Shown: in pieces, positions 1 through 5,144 of the stretch
Layout of the letters: each line of letters opens with the position of its first letter
How positions within the stretch are numbered: position 1 is the first letter of the stretch
Origin: Candidatus Competibacteraceae bacterium
GTDB lineage: Bacteria; Pseudomonadota; Gammaproteobacteria; Competibacterales; Competibacteraceae
Direction of reading: 5' to 3'
Length of the DNA: 5,144 bases
Assembly (NCBI GenBank): GCA_012032855.1
Contig: JAAUQA010000290.1
Location: 1 to 5,144 of the forward strand
Position numbers and translations under genes: made by a program
The notes under the pieces: generated by a model
What the model saw: the letters and a program-made list of their open reading frames with translations, nothing else
The model's database searches: none
What the model was told of the DNA's origin: nothing

Positions 1-10
1 GATTAGAGGA

Positions 11-1351
11 TTAGAGGATATAGCGGCTTAAATCTTCATCCTTAGCCAGCTCGCCGAGATGGAAATCGACATAGGCCCGATCCACGACCAAGGACTCTCC
101 GGAACGGTCCGGCGCTTCGAACGACACGCTTTCCAGCAAGCGTTCCAGTACCGTATGCAAGCGGCGCGCACCGATGTTTTCAGTACGCTCGTTGACCTGA
201 AAAGCGATTTCGGCGAGACGGCGCACGCCATCTTCCGTAAACTCCAGTTGCAGGTCTTCGGTCCCCAACAAAGCGGCGTACTGCTCGGTCAGCGAGGCAT
301 CCGGTTCGGTCAAAATGCGTATAAAATCCTCTGTCGTCAGCGCATTGAGTTCCACCCGGATGGGCAACCGACCCTGCAGTTCCGGAATCAGATCGGACGG
401 TTTGGCGAGGTGAAAAGCCCCCGAAGCGATGAACAAAATATGATCGGTGCGGATCATGCCATGTTTAGTGGATACGGTAGAGCCTTCCACTAAAGGCAAC
501 AAGTCACGTTGCACCCCCTCGCGCGACACATCCGGGCCACTGTACTCGCCACGCTTCACAACCTTGTCGAGTTCGTCGATAAACACGATACCGTTCTGCT
601 CCACGGCTTGGACGGCACGCAGTTTAAGGTCTTCTTCATTCACCATCTTGGCGGCTTCCTCTTCCTGCAATACCTTGAGTGCATCCTTGACTTTAAGCTT
701 GCGCGTTTTAGTCCGACCGCTGGAGAGGTTCTGAAACATATTCTGCAATTGACTGGTCATTTCTTCCATGCCGGGCGGGGCCATGATCTCGACGCCCACC
801 GGACTGGCGCTGACCTCAATTTCGATTTCGCGCTCGTCCAGATCGCCTTTGTAAAGCCGCTCGCGCATTTTTTGCCGGGTAGCGGAATGATCGGGGGCTG
901 GCGTTTCATTAGCAAAACCTACATTACGAGGACGCGGCAGCAAGACGTTCAATACCCGTTCCAGAGCGGCTTCTTCAGCGCGGTGGCGAACTTTGTTCAT
1001 ATCCTCCTCGCGCACCATTTTAATCGCCACATCCATCAAGTCGCGAATGATGGATTCCACATCCCGACCGACATAGCCGACTTCCGTGAACTTGGTGGCT
1101 TCGACCTTAATAAAAGGAGCATTAGCTAGTCTCGCCAAGCGTCTGGCAATTTCAGTTTTACCGACGCCGGTAGGACCGATCATGAGGATGTTTTTTGGGG
1201 TAATCTCGTTGCGCAGGGTGTCGGTCACTTGAGCGCGACGCCAACGATTGCGCAACGCAATGGCTACGGCGCGCTTGGCTTTAGTTTGACCAATGATGTG
1301 TTTGTCCAGCTCCTGGACAATTTCGCGGGGGGTCATCGTCATCTGAGACAT
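11..1351 (-). CDS. hslU: HslU, ATPase/unfoldase subunit of the HslUV protease
   Basis: HslU (ClpY) is the AAA+ ring that unfolds cytosolic substrates and feeds them to the HslV peptidase. The 446-residue protein is full length (E. coli HslU is 443). Numbering from the ATG, it shows the N-terminal [16 protein letters not shown] block, Walker A GPTGVGKT at 59-66, the pore loop GYVG at 92-95, the charged I-domain insertion at roughly 110-240, and Walker B VFIDELDK at 256-263. The arginine finger lies in ELQGRLP (R328) and sensor 2 in GARRLH (R396). The C-terminus is LSRYIL, the conserved tail that docks into HslV. I chose ATG at 1351; an in-frame TTG at 1354 would add one residue. The ribosome binding site is weak (AGAGAA about 10 nt upstream). 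It lies 48 nt downstream of the hslV stop, so the two genes are almost certainly cotranscribed. No damage is visible in the frame, unlike its partner. Confidence 0.97.
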   Translation of the reverse strand: MSQMTMTPREIVQELDKHIIGQTKAKRAVAIALRNRWRRAQVTDTLRNEITPKNILMIGPTGVGKTEIARRLARLANAPFIKVEATKFTEVGYVGRDVESIIRDLMDVAIKMVREEDMNKVRHRAEEAALERVLNVLLPRPRNVGFANETPAPDHSATRQKMRERLYKGDLDEREIEIEVSASPVGVEIMAPPGMEEMTSQLQNMFQNLSSGRTKTRKLKVKDALKVLQEEEAAKMVNEEDLKLRAVQAVEQNGIVFIDELDKVVKRGEYSGPDVSREGVQRDLLPLVEGSTVSTKHGMIRTDHILFIASGAFHLAKPSDLIPELQGRLPIRVELNALTTEDFIRILTEPDASLTEQYAALLGTEDLQLEFTEDGVRRLAEIAFQVNERTENIGARRLHTVLERLLESVSFEAPDRSGESLVVDRAYVDFHLGELAKDEDLSRYIL

Positions 1352-1399
1352 CAATAGAATTCTCTAAATAGGTGCTAAGCCTCGGCAGTCTTAGCTGTA

Positions 1400-1941
1400 T
1401 CAATCGCCCGGCAAGGCTTCAATAAGTATGCTTTGATTGGTATAAATGCAGATGTCGGCAGCGATTTTCAAGGCCCGTTCAACGATTTCGCGTGCTGCCA
1501 GTTCGGTGTTTTCTAACAGGCGCGGGCGGCAGCTTGGGCATAAGGGCCACCGGAGCCGATAGCGGCTAGGTCGTGTTCAGGCTCGACCACATCGCCGGTG
1601 CCTGAAATAATCAAGGTCGTGTTGGGATCAGCGACGATGAGCAATGCCTCCAGGCGTCTTAACATGCGATCCGTGCGCCAGTCTTGGCGAGCTCAAACGG
1701 CGGCGCGCGTGAGATTGCCGGTGTGCTGTTCTAATTTGCTCTCGAACCGTTCAAACAGAGTAAAGGCATCGGCCGTACCACCGGCGAACCCGGCGATGAT
1801 TCTGTCCTGATAGAGTCGGCGCACTTTGCGTGCATTGCTCTTCATTACCGTATTGCCGAGGGTGACTTGACCATCTCCGCCGATGACGACATGACCGTGA
1901 CGGCGTACGGCGAGGATGGTAGTGCCATGGATTGCTGCCAT
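1400..1941 (-). pseudogene. hslV: HslV, peptidase subunit of HslUV, interrupted by three 1-base indels
   Basis: HslV (ClpQ) is the threonine peptidase core of HslUV. Translation from ATG 1941 (ribosome binding site AAGAG, 8 nt spacer) begins [14 protein letters not shown]. The catalytic Thr is residue 7 after a six-residue propeptide, and D23, K39 and (after repair) S130 match the known D17, K33 and S124/125 of mature HslV. As given, the frame meets TGA at 1695-1693 after GNLTRAAV. Removing one T at 1695-1697, and adding one base near 1683 and another near 1519, restores ELAKDWRTDR, then [21 protein letters not shown], then ADICIYTN, ending at TGA 1402-1400. The corrected gene is 543 nt and 180 residues, near the usual 175-185. 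All three changes alter short base runs (T2 to T3, G2 to G1, C3 to C2), and the surrounding codons are fully conserved. Sequencing error, or a very recent inactivation, is therefore more likely than old decay. If the error reading is right, this is a normal CDS. Confidence 0.9.
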
Positions 1942-1978
1942 AATGTGAACTCTTAAGGATGTTGCCGGGACAATTGGG

Positions 1979-1984
1979 ATTGTA
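1979..1984 (-). promoter_or_regulatory. Possible -10 element for hslVU
   Basis: On the minus strand TACAAT lies about 38 nt before the hslV ATG and downstream of the intrinsic terminator at 2034-2064. That placement would let hslVU be transcribed independently of the structured RNA. No good -35 is found 16-18 nt upstream (GACCCC at 17 nt). I also found no clear heat-shock sigma-32 promoter pair (CTTGAA with CCCCAT-type -10), although hslVU is a heat-shock operon in E. coli. The assignment is weak. Confidence 0.25.
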
Positions 1985-2033
1985 CACGATCCACACGGTA
2001 GGGGGTCGGCGTTGGCATTGACCGAAAATAACC

Positions 2034-2064
2034 AAAAAAAACCCCGGCTAGGGGGTAACCGGGG
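2034..2064 (-). terminator. Intrinsic terminator upstream of hslV
   Basis: On the minus strand a 6-bp all-GC stem CCCCGG/CCGGGG encloses an 11-nt loop and is followed directly by eight T (the A run at 2034-2041 on the plus strand). An alternative pairing, ACCCC with GGGGT within the same stretch, would also place a GC stem directly before the T run. No coding gene ends just upstream on this strand, because the hydratase gene starts divergently at 2236. The terminator must therefore serve a short RNA made from the intergenic region, or act as an attenuator for hslVU. Confidence 0.8.
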
Positions 2065-2153
2065 CAGCAAGGACCCGGTTGGGGGAACCGGGTACAGCCC
2101 GCTCAGGGAGGAAAGCGGGCAAGCAGCGATTGCATGCTCAACGATAAAAGACC
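2034..2153 (-). ncRNA. Putative structured small RNA or hslVU leader with C-rich hairpin loops
   Basis: Read on the minus strand, this stretch forms three consecutive stem-loops. The first is GCCCGCT/AGCGGGC (7 bp, positions 2120-2097) with loop TTCCTCCCTG. The second is ACCCGGTT/AACCGGGT (8 bp, 2093-2073) with loop CCCCC. The third is CCCCGG/CCGGGG (2064-2042) with loop TTACCCCCTAG, followed by eight T. All stems are perfect, no open frame covers the region, and each loop carries a C run resembling anti-Shine-Dalgarno motifs (CCUCCC, CCCCC). A possible -10 (TATAAC, 2165-2160) would start a transcript near 2153, giving about 120 nt. It lies 92 nt upstream of hslV in the same direction, so it could be a free-standing sRNA or an attenuator in the hslVU leader. 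I do not recognise a named family. Structure and terminator are seen in the sequence; expression and function are inferred. Confidence 0.55.
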
Positions 2154-2159
2154 TACCGT

Positions 2160-2165
2160 GTTATA
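2160..2165 (-). promoter_or_regulatory. Possible -10 element for the minus-strand RNA
   Basis: TATAAC on the minus strand matches the sigma-70 -10 consensus at five of six bases. It sits in an AT-rich stretch (about 2160-2215), some 45 nt before the first hairpin. The hexamer 17 nt upstream (TGATGA) is a poor -35; a TTGAAC lies nearby at unsuitable spacing. On the opposite strand TATAAA (2162-2167) overlaps it and could serve the hydratase gene, so this may be a divergent promoter region. Evidence is composition and position only. Confidence 0.3.
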
Positions 2166-2223
2166 AAAAGTTCAAAAACCGTTCATCACAGCTTGATTTT
2201 CGCAATTTTCATGCTCTCCATAT

Positions 2224-2227
2224 GGAG
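2224..2227 (+). promoter_or_regulatory. Ribosome binding site that fixes the hydratase start
   Basis: GGAG is followed by an 8-nt spacer and ATG 2236, which favours that start over the in-frame GTG at 2227, which would overlap the GGAG. The site is the right half of a perfect palindrome CTCCATATGGAG (2216-2227). In mRNA, CTCC and GGAG could pair across an ATAT loop and partly hide the ribosome binding site. Confidence 0.7.
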
Positions 2228-2235
2228 TGGATACC

Positions 2236-3015
2236 ATGTCTGAACCCACTATTCTCAGTGAACAACATTCCACCGGTATCGCCACTGTGCGACTCAATCG
2301 ACCGGCGCTGCATAATGCGTTCGACGATGCCTTGATTGAAACGCTCACCGCTGAATTGCAACGTCTGGAGGCTGATGCATCAGTGCGGACAGTGGTGCTT
2401 GCCGCCAATGGTCGCAGTTTTTCCGCAGGCGCGGATCTGCACTGGATGCGGCGCATGGCGACCTATTCTTACGATCAGAATGTGGCCGATGCGCGCCAGC
2501 TGGCTAATTTGCTAAGCACATTGAATAATCTCACCAAACCGACAATCGCAAAGGTGCAAGGGCCAGCGTTGGGCGGTGGGGTGGGCTTGGTGGCCTGTTG
2601 CGACGTGGCTGTGGCAGCGGAAACCGCTACTTTTGCATTGTCTGAGGTGCGGCTGGGTCTGATTCCGGCGGTGATCAGCCCATATGTCATCCAGGCTATC
2701 GGTGAACGGCAAGCCCGCCGTTATTTTCTTACCGCAGAGCGGTTCGATGCCAAAGAGGCTATGCGTATCGGTTTAGTACACCGAGTCGTTGCTGTCGAGC
2801 AACTCGACTCAACAATTGACCAACTGTGCCAAACCTTGCTGGCTAATAGCCCGGCTGCGCTGACTGCCGCCAAAGCGTTGATTAGTGCAGTCGGTCAAAG
2901 TCCGAACGAAGCGACGATTGATGGAACGGCGCACCGGATCGCTCGAATTCGAGCCAGCCCCGAAGGGCGAGAAGGCGTGACGGCGTTTTTGGAAAACGCC
3001 CGCCAGCCTGGCTGA
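2236..3015 (+). CDS. Enoyl-CoA hydratase/isomerase family protein, LiuC (methylglutaconyl-CoA hydratase)-like
   Basis: A complete 259-residue crotonase-fold protein, normal length for the family. N-terminal ATVRLNRPALHNAF (16-29) is the family's first conserved block. SAGADLHWM (63-71) and GGGVGL (113-118) supply the oxyanion hole that holds the acyl-CoA thioester. SEVRLGLIPAVISPYV (136-151) carries the single clear catalytic acid, Glu137. The other glutamate of classical hydratases, in GGG-x-E-L, is Gly117 here. As I recall, Pseudomonas LiuC shares this GL form, along with the AGADL-WM and SPEG-EG-AFLE stretches, so a role in leucine/isovalerate-type acyl-CoA breakdown is the best guess. No other liu gene is in the window, so substrate is uncertain; another short or branched enoyl-CoA, or an isomerase activity, is possible. 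The gene stands alone on the plus strand, divergent from hslV and convergent with gltA. Family assignment is firm, subfamily moderate. Confidence 0.9.
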   Translation: MSEPTILSEQHSTGIATVRLNRPALHNAFDDALIETLTAELQRLEADASVRTVVLAANGRSFSAGADLHWMRRMATYSYDQNVADARQLANLLSTLNNLTKPTIAKVQGPALGGGVGLVACCDVAVAAETATFALSEVRLGLIPAVISPYVIQAIGERQARRYFLTAERFDAKEAMRIGLVHRVVAVEQLDSTIDQLCQTLLANSPAALTAAKALISAVGQSPNEATIDGTAHRIARIRASPEGREGVTAFLENARQPG

Positions 3016-3046
3016 ACAAAGCATCTTAATGTTGGTGTGTAGCCAA

Positions 3047-3072
3047 AACCTTCCCCCTCCAGGGGGAAGGTT
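3047..3072. terminator. Long perfect palindrome between convergent genes; probable bidirectional terminator, possibly REP-like
   Basis: AACCTTCCCCCT and AGGGGGAAGGTT form 12-bp perfect arms separated by only two bases, so the real loop is about four bases (TCCA). The palindrome lies between the stop of the hydratase gene (3015) and the stop of gltA (3090), where a shared terminator is expected. The T tract is poor on both sides: TTGGTTAGG on the plus strand, TTTTGG on the minus strand. The C-rich/G-rich arms plus the trailing GGTTGGTTAGGATGG also resemble dispersed REP-type palindromes common in proteobacteria. One copy in this window cannot settle that. Confidence 0.6.
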
Positions 3073-3089
3073 GGTTAGGATGGAGCGGG

Positions 3090-4382
3090 TTACTTACGAT
3101 CTGCGATTGGCGTCACGTCACGCCTGCCACTACCGACAAACAGCTGACGGGGCCGGTTCAATTTGAATTCCGGGCTGGTGACCATTTCCATCCAGTGGCT
3201 GATCCACCCGACCGTGCGGGCTACGGCGAACATGACAGTAAACATATTGACCGGAATACCGAGTGCCTTGTAGATGATGCCCGAGTAAAAATCGACGTTG
3301 GGATACAGCTTGCGTTCGACGAAGAACTCGTCCTTCAGGGCGATTTCCTCCAGGCGCATGGCCAGTTCCATGCGCGGGTCATTGCCGTATTTCTCTAGCA
3401 CTCGATGGCAAGCCTCTTTGACGATGCGGGCACGCGGGTCGAAATTGCGATAGACCCGATGACCAAAGCCCATCAAGCGGAAAGGATCGTCTTTGTCCTT
3501 GGCCTTGGCGATGTATTCGTCAATGTGTGACACATCGCCGATCTGATCCAACATTTTCAACACCGCTTCGTTGGCCCCGCCGTGTGCGGGTCCCCATAGT
3601 GAGGCAACGCCGGCAGCAATAGCGGTATACGGATTGGCGCCTGAAGAACCGGCTAGGCGTACCGTGGATGTCGACGCATTCTGCTCATGATCCGCATGGA
3701 GGATGAATAACAAGTCCAAGGCCTGTTCTGCGACCGGATCGAGATGATATTCCTCGCAAGGCACGGAGAACATCATGTGTAACAGATTGCCGCAATAGCT
3801 CAAATCATTGCGCGGGTACATCAGGCTTTGCCCGACATTGTGTTTATAGCAGGCCGCAGCAATGGTAGGCATTTTCGCGATCAGACGATGCGCGGTAATC
3901 AGGCGCTGACCCGGGTCGTTGATGTCCAGAGTATCGTGGTAGAACGCCGCCAGCGAACCCACCACGCCGGTCATCATCGCCATGGGATGAGCGTCGTAAT
4001 TGAATCCGTCAAAGAATTTACGCAAATTCTCGTTCAACATCGTGTGATGGGTGATGATGTCATTGAATTCGTGCAACTGGTCGGTATTGGGCAGTTCGCC
4101 GTGCAAAACCAGATAACACACTTCCGTAAACGTGCATTGCTCGGCTACCTGTTCAATGGGGTAGCCGCGGTACAGTAATTCCCCTTTAGGGCCGTCTAAA
4201 TAGGTAATTGTACTGCTACAGCTGGCCGTGCCCGCAAAGCCCGGATCATACGTAAAGTAGCCCAACCCCTTGTACAAACCCCCGATGTCGATGACGGAAT
4301 CGCCGAGAGTCGGATCTTTGATAGGTAGTTCTATGCTCTTGCCGTTACGATTATCCGTGATGGTTACGGTTGATTTAGACAT
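3090..4382 (-). CDS. gltA: Citrate synthase (type II, hexameric class)
   Basis: GltA condenses acetyl-CoA with oxaloacetate to give citrate, the entry step of the TCA cycle, in the cytosol. The 430-residue protein matches the usual 425-435 residue length of Gram-negative type II enzymes. It has the N-terminal beta-rich segment typical of that class (about 1-65, with [15 protein letters not shown] at 41-55), then the helical core. The catalytic residues are in place: His267 in [11 protein letters not shown], His308 in [15 protein letters not shown], and Asp364 in YPNVDFYSG. The oxaloacetate-binding HADHEQNAS stretch (229-237) is also intact. The start is ATG 4382 with a strong ribosome binding site, TAGGAG, 8 nt upstream. 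The stop is TAA at 3092-3090, just past the palindrome shared with the convergent hydratase gene. No sdh or suc genes are next to it, so it seems to be a single-gene unit. Possible allosteric NADH inhibition is a class property, not shown here. Confidence 0.97.
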   Translation of the reverse strand: MSKSTVTITDNRNGKSIELPIKDPTLGDSVIDIGGLYKGLGYFTYDPGFAGTASCSSTITYLDGPKGELLYRGYPIEQVAEQCTFTEVCYLVLHGELPNTDQLHEFNDIITHHTMLNENLRKFFDGFNYDAHPMAMMTGVVGSLAAFYHDTLDINDPGQRLITAHRLIAKMPTIAAACYKHNVGQSLMYPRNDLSYCGNLLHMMFSVPCEEYHLDPVAEQALDLLFILHADHEQNASTSTVRLAGSSGANPYTAIAAGVASLWGPAHGGANEAVLKMLDQIGDVSHIDEYIAKAKDKDDPFRLMGFGHRVYRNFDPRARIVKEACHRVLEKYGNDPRMELAMRLEEIALKDEFFVERKLYPNVDFYSGIIYKALGIPVNMFTVMFAVARTVGWISHWMEMVTSPEFKLNRPRQLFVGSGRRDVTPIADRK

Positions 4383-4540
4383 TCGGCAGTCTCCTAATGA
4401 ATGGACGTTGGATTTATTATTGAAAGTCTGTGACGGTCCGGATTAAGGCGTTCGCCACGTGGTACCTCTTCGGTGTGACAGCGTATTGCCCATAATTGTG
4501 GTATCGGCCTGTTTTTTGCGCTGCAATATAGGCTGCTGGT

Positions 4541-4589
4541 TAGTCTCATAGAGTAGCATTGATATTGCCTAAATTAGCCACTGAGACTA
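4541..4589. repeat. Inverted repeat TAGTCTCA / TGAGACTA
   Basis: TAGTCTCA at 4541-4548 is repeated in inverted form as TGAGACTA at 4582-4589, with a 33-nt spacer. It lies about 160-210 nt upstream of gltA. It could be a stem with a large loop or a spaced protein-binding site. Eight bases over this distance could also arise by chance. Confidence 0.35.
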
Positions 4590-4605
4590 CCGCCCATAGA
4601 TATTG

Positions 4606-4643
4606 ATGCTGCTGCGCAACAATTCTATGTTGCATAGCAGCAT
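4606..4643. terminator. Long imperfect hairpin downstream of the CorB-like gene
   Basis: ATGCTGCTGCGCAACA (4606-4621) pairs with TGTTGCATAGCAGCAT (4628-4643) around a 6-nt loop ATTCTA. Of sixteen positions, fourteen are Watson-Crick, one is G-T and one is a C-A mismatch. It lies 52 nt beyond the stop of the minus-strand CorB-like gene, where an end-of-transcript structure is expected. The T run that follows is on the plus-strand side (TTTTGC); the minus strand continues CAATATC. For the CorB-like gene it is therefore a 3'-end stabilising hairpin or a poor terminator. Confidence 0.45.
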
Positions 4644-4694
4644 TTTGCAAGTCTGTATTGACTGTCCGGTGCGATCAATGGTGAATATCGACGG

Positions 4695-5144
4695 TTAATC
4701 ATCATGCGTTAATACAACGGCTTGATTCGGTTGCATTAACACCGTTTTAACGCGATTGCCCGAGATTTTGACGATTTCCAGCTGATGTTGTTCCAGCAAC
4801 AGCTGGGTTCCTGGTTCAGGGATAGTTTCCAGATACTCCATGATCAGTCCGTTTAGCGTTTTCGGCCCATCGGTAGGCAAATCCCAGTTAAGCGTCCGGT
4901 TCAGGGTACGTACACTCGTACTTCCATCGACGAGATAGCTGCCGTCTTCCCGACGGACAATTTTCTGATTAGCGGCCAGCGGGTCGGTGGTGAATTCACC
5001 GACGATTTCCTCCAAGATATCCTCCACAGTGACCAAGCCTAGAATGTCTCCGTATTCATCCACGACGAGGCCGGTGTGGCGACGTTGCTGCTGGAAATTT
5101 AATAGCTGTCTGTTGAGCGACGCGCCTTCGGGTACAAAATAGGG
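4695..5144 (-). CDS. HlyC/CorC family transporter, CorB/YfjD type (CBS plus CorC_HlyC domain), 5' end outside window
   Basis: This is the C-terminal 149 residues of a protein whose start lies beyond position 5144; the frame is open to the window edge. It begins PYFVPEGASLNRQLLNF, then HTGLVVDEYGDILGLVTVEDILEEIVGE (residues 23-50), the hallmark second CBS motif. The CorC_HlyC transporter-associated domain follows (about 65-145, with YLVDGSTSVRTLNR and LNGLIMEYLETIP). The PYFVPEG start and overall order match the E. coli YfjD/CorB tail rather than the short soluble CorC. The missing N-terminus should therefore be a membrane DUF21/CNNM domain, making an inner-membrane protein linked to magnesium or cobalt transport. 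The CBS pair would bind adenine nucleotides in the cytosol. The stop is TAA at 4697-4695. An in-frame GTG at 5063 is an internal valine, not a start. The CorB assignment is by similarity recalled from memory; CorC-like paralogues remain possible. Confidence 0.9.
   Translation of the reverse strand, partial: PYFVPEGASLNRQLLNFQQQRRHTGLVVDEYGDILGLVTVEDILEEIVGEFTTDPLAANQKIVRREDGSYLVDGSTSVRTLNRTLNWDLPTDGPKTLNGLIMEYLETIPEPGTQLLLEQHQLEIVKISGNRVKTVLMQPNQAVVLTHDD

Larger units (their letters stand above)
4383..4694. other. Intergenic region between the CorB-like gene and gltA, no gene found
   Basis: This 312-bp gap contains no convincing reading frame with a ribosome binding site. It must hold the gltA promoter on the minus strand. 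One candidate is the -10 AATAAT at 4421-4416, about 34 nt before the ATG, with only a weak -35 (TTAATC, 19 nt away). Two secondary-structure signals occupy the middle: an 8-bp inverted repeat (4541-4548 with 4582-4589) and a long hairpin (4606-4643). A T6 run at 4512-4517 has no adequate stem before it. The region is more AT-rich than the flanking genes. Confidence 0.6.

Noticed and set aside
509..1129. A 206-residue plus-strand open frame opposite hslU.
   Set aside because: It is antisense to the fully conserved hslU, has no recognisable domain and no ribosome binding site, and is a shadow frame.
1684..1698. Programmed frameshift or recoded TGA in hslV.
   Set aside because: No slippery heptamer or stimulatory structure is seen, HslV is not known to use recoding, and two further indels are needed to rebuild the protein, which points to errors or decay.
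1942..2033. Sigma-32 heat-shock promoter for hslVU.
   Set aside because: CCCCCTA near 2002-2008 on the minus strand is loosely like the -10, but there is no CTTGAA-type -35 at 13-17 nt.
1693..2070. A 125-residue minus-strand frame beginning upstream at 2070.
   Set aside because: Its first 43 residues run through the terminator and leader with no homology. True HslV begins at ATG 1941, where there is a ribosome binding site, and the frame's end is the interrupting TGA inside hslV.
2042..2120. Plus-strand reading of the hairpins as a CsrA/RsmA-binding RNA, because loops contain AGGGGG, GGGGG and AGGGAGGA.
   Set aside because: GGA-containing loops fit the motif loosely, but the U tract lies on the minus strand and no terminator follows on the plus strand, so the minus-strand RNA is better supported.
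3828..4178. A 116-residue plus-strand open frame opposite gltA.
   Set aside because: It is antisense to catalytically intact citrate synthase and shows no family features.
4490..4517. Possible plus-strand terminator ending in T6 (4512-4517) upstream of gltA.
   Set aside because: Only a 3-bp GCC/GGC stem with a large loop precedes the T run, too weak to count.

Overview
The window is ordinary proteobacterial chromosome at moderate GC. It carries, in order, hslU(-), hslV(-), an enoyl-CoA hydratase/isomerase family gene(+), gltA(-) and the 3' part of a CorB/YfjD-type CBS transporter gene(-). The HslU, HslV, GltA and CorB-like proteins all look like Pseudomonadota homologues. The CorB-like tail resembles gammaproteobacterial YfjD. 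HslV has a short N-terminal extension before its catalytic Thr, as in many Betaproteobacteria. I cannot resolve the class, but lean to Gammaproteobacteria. No phage, transposase, CRISPR, tRNA or rRNA is visible.

Layout. Positions 11-1351 hold a complete hslU. Positions 1400-1941 hold hslV, immediately upstream in the same operon. hslV reads as a full 180-residue HslV only if three single-base indels are corrected; as given it is interrupted by an in-frame TGA and a later frameshift. Positions 1942-2235 are a divergent intergenic region between hslV and the hydratase gene. On the minus strand this region contains three consecutive GC-rich stem-loops with C-rich loops. The last is followed by eight U, a textbook intrinsic terminator. 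This predicts a roughly 120-nt small RNA or an attenuated hslVU leader. Positions 2236-3015 hold a LiuC-like enoyl-CoA hydratase family gene. A 12-bp-arm palindrome at 3047-3072 separates it from the convergent gltA (3090-4382). Positions 4383-4694 are a 312-bp gap containing an 8-bp inverted repeat and a long imperfect hairpin. Positions 4695-5144 hold the C-terminal 149 residues of a CNNM/CorB family membrane protein that runs off the window.

Functionally, HslV (threonine peptidase) and HslU (AAA+ unfoldase) form one two-component cytosolic protease. GltA commits acetyl-CoA to the TCA cycle. The hydratase probably acts on a branched or unsaturated acyl-CoA. The CorB-like protein is an inner-membrane protein linked to divalent cations. 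Apart from hslVU, the genes share no obvious pathway. The most interesting item is the structured minus-strand RNA upstream of hslV. The broken hslV next to an intact hslU is the second, but its indels look more like sequence errors than real decay.
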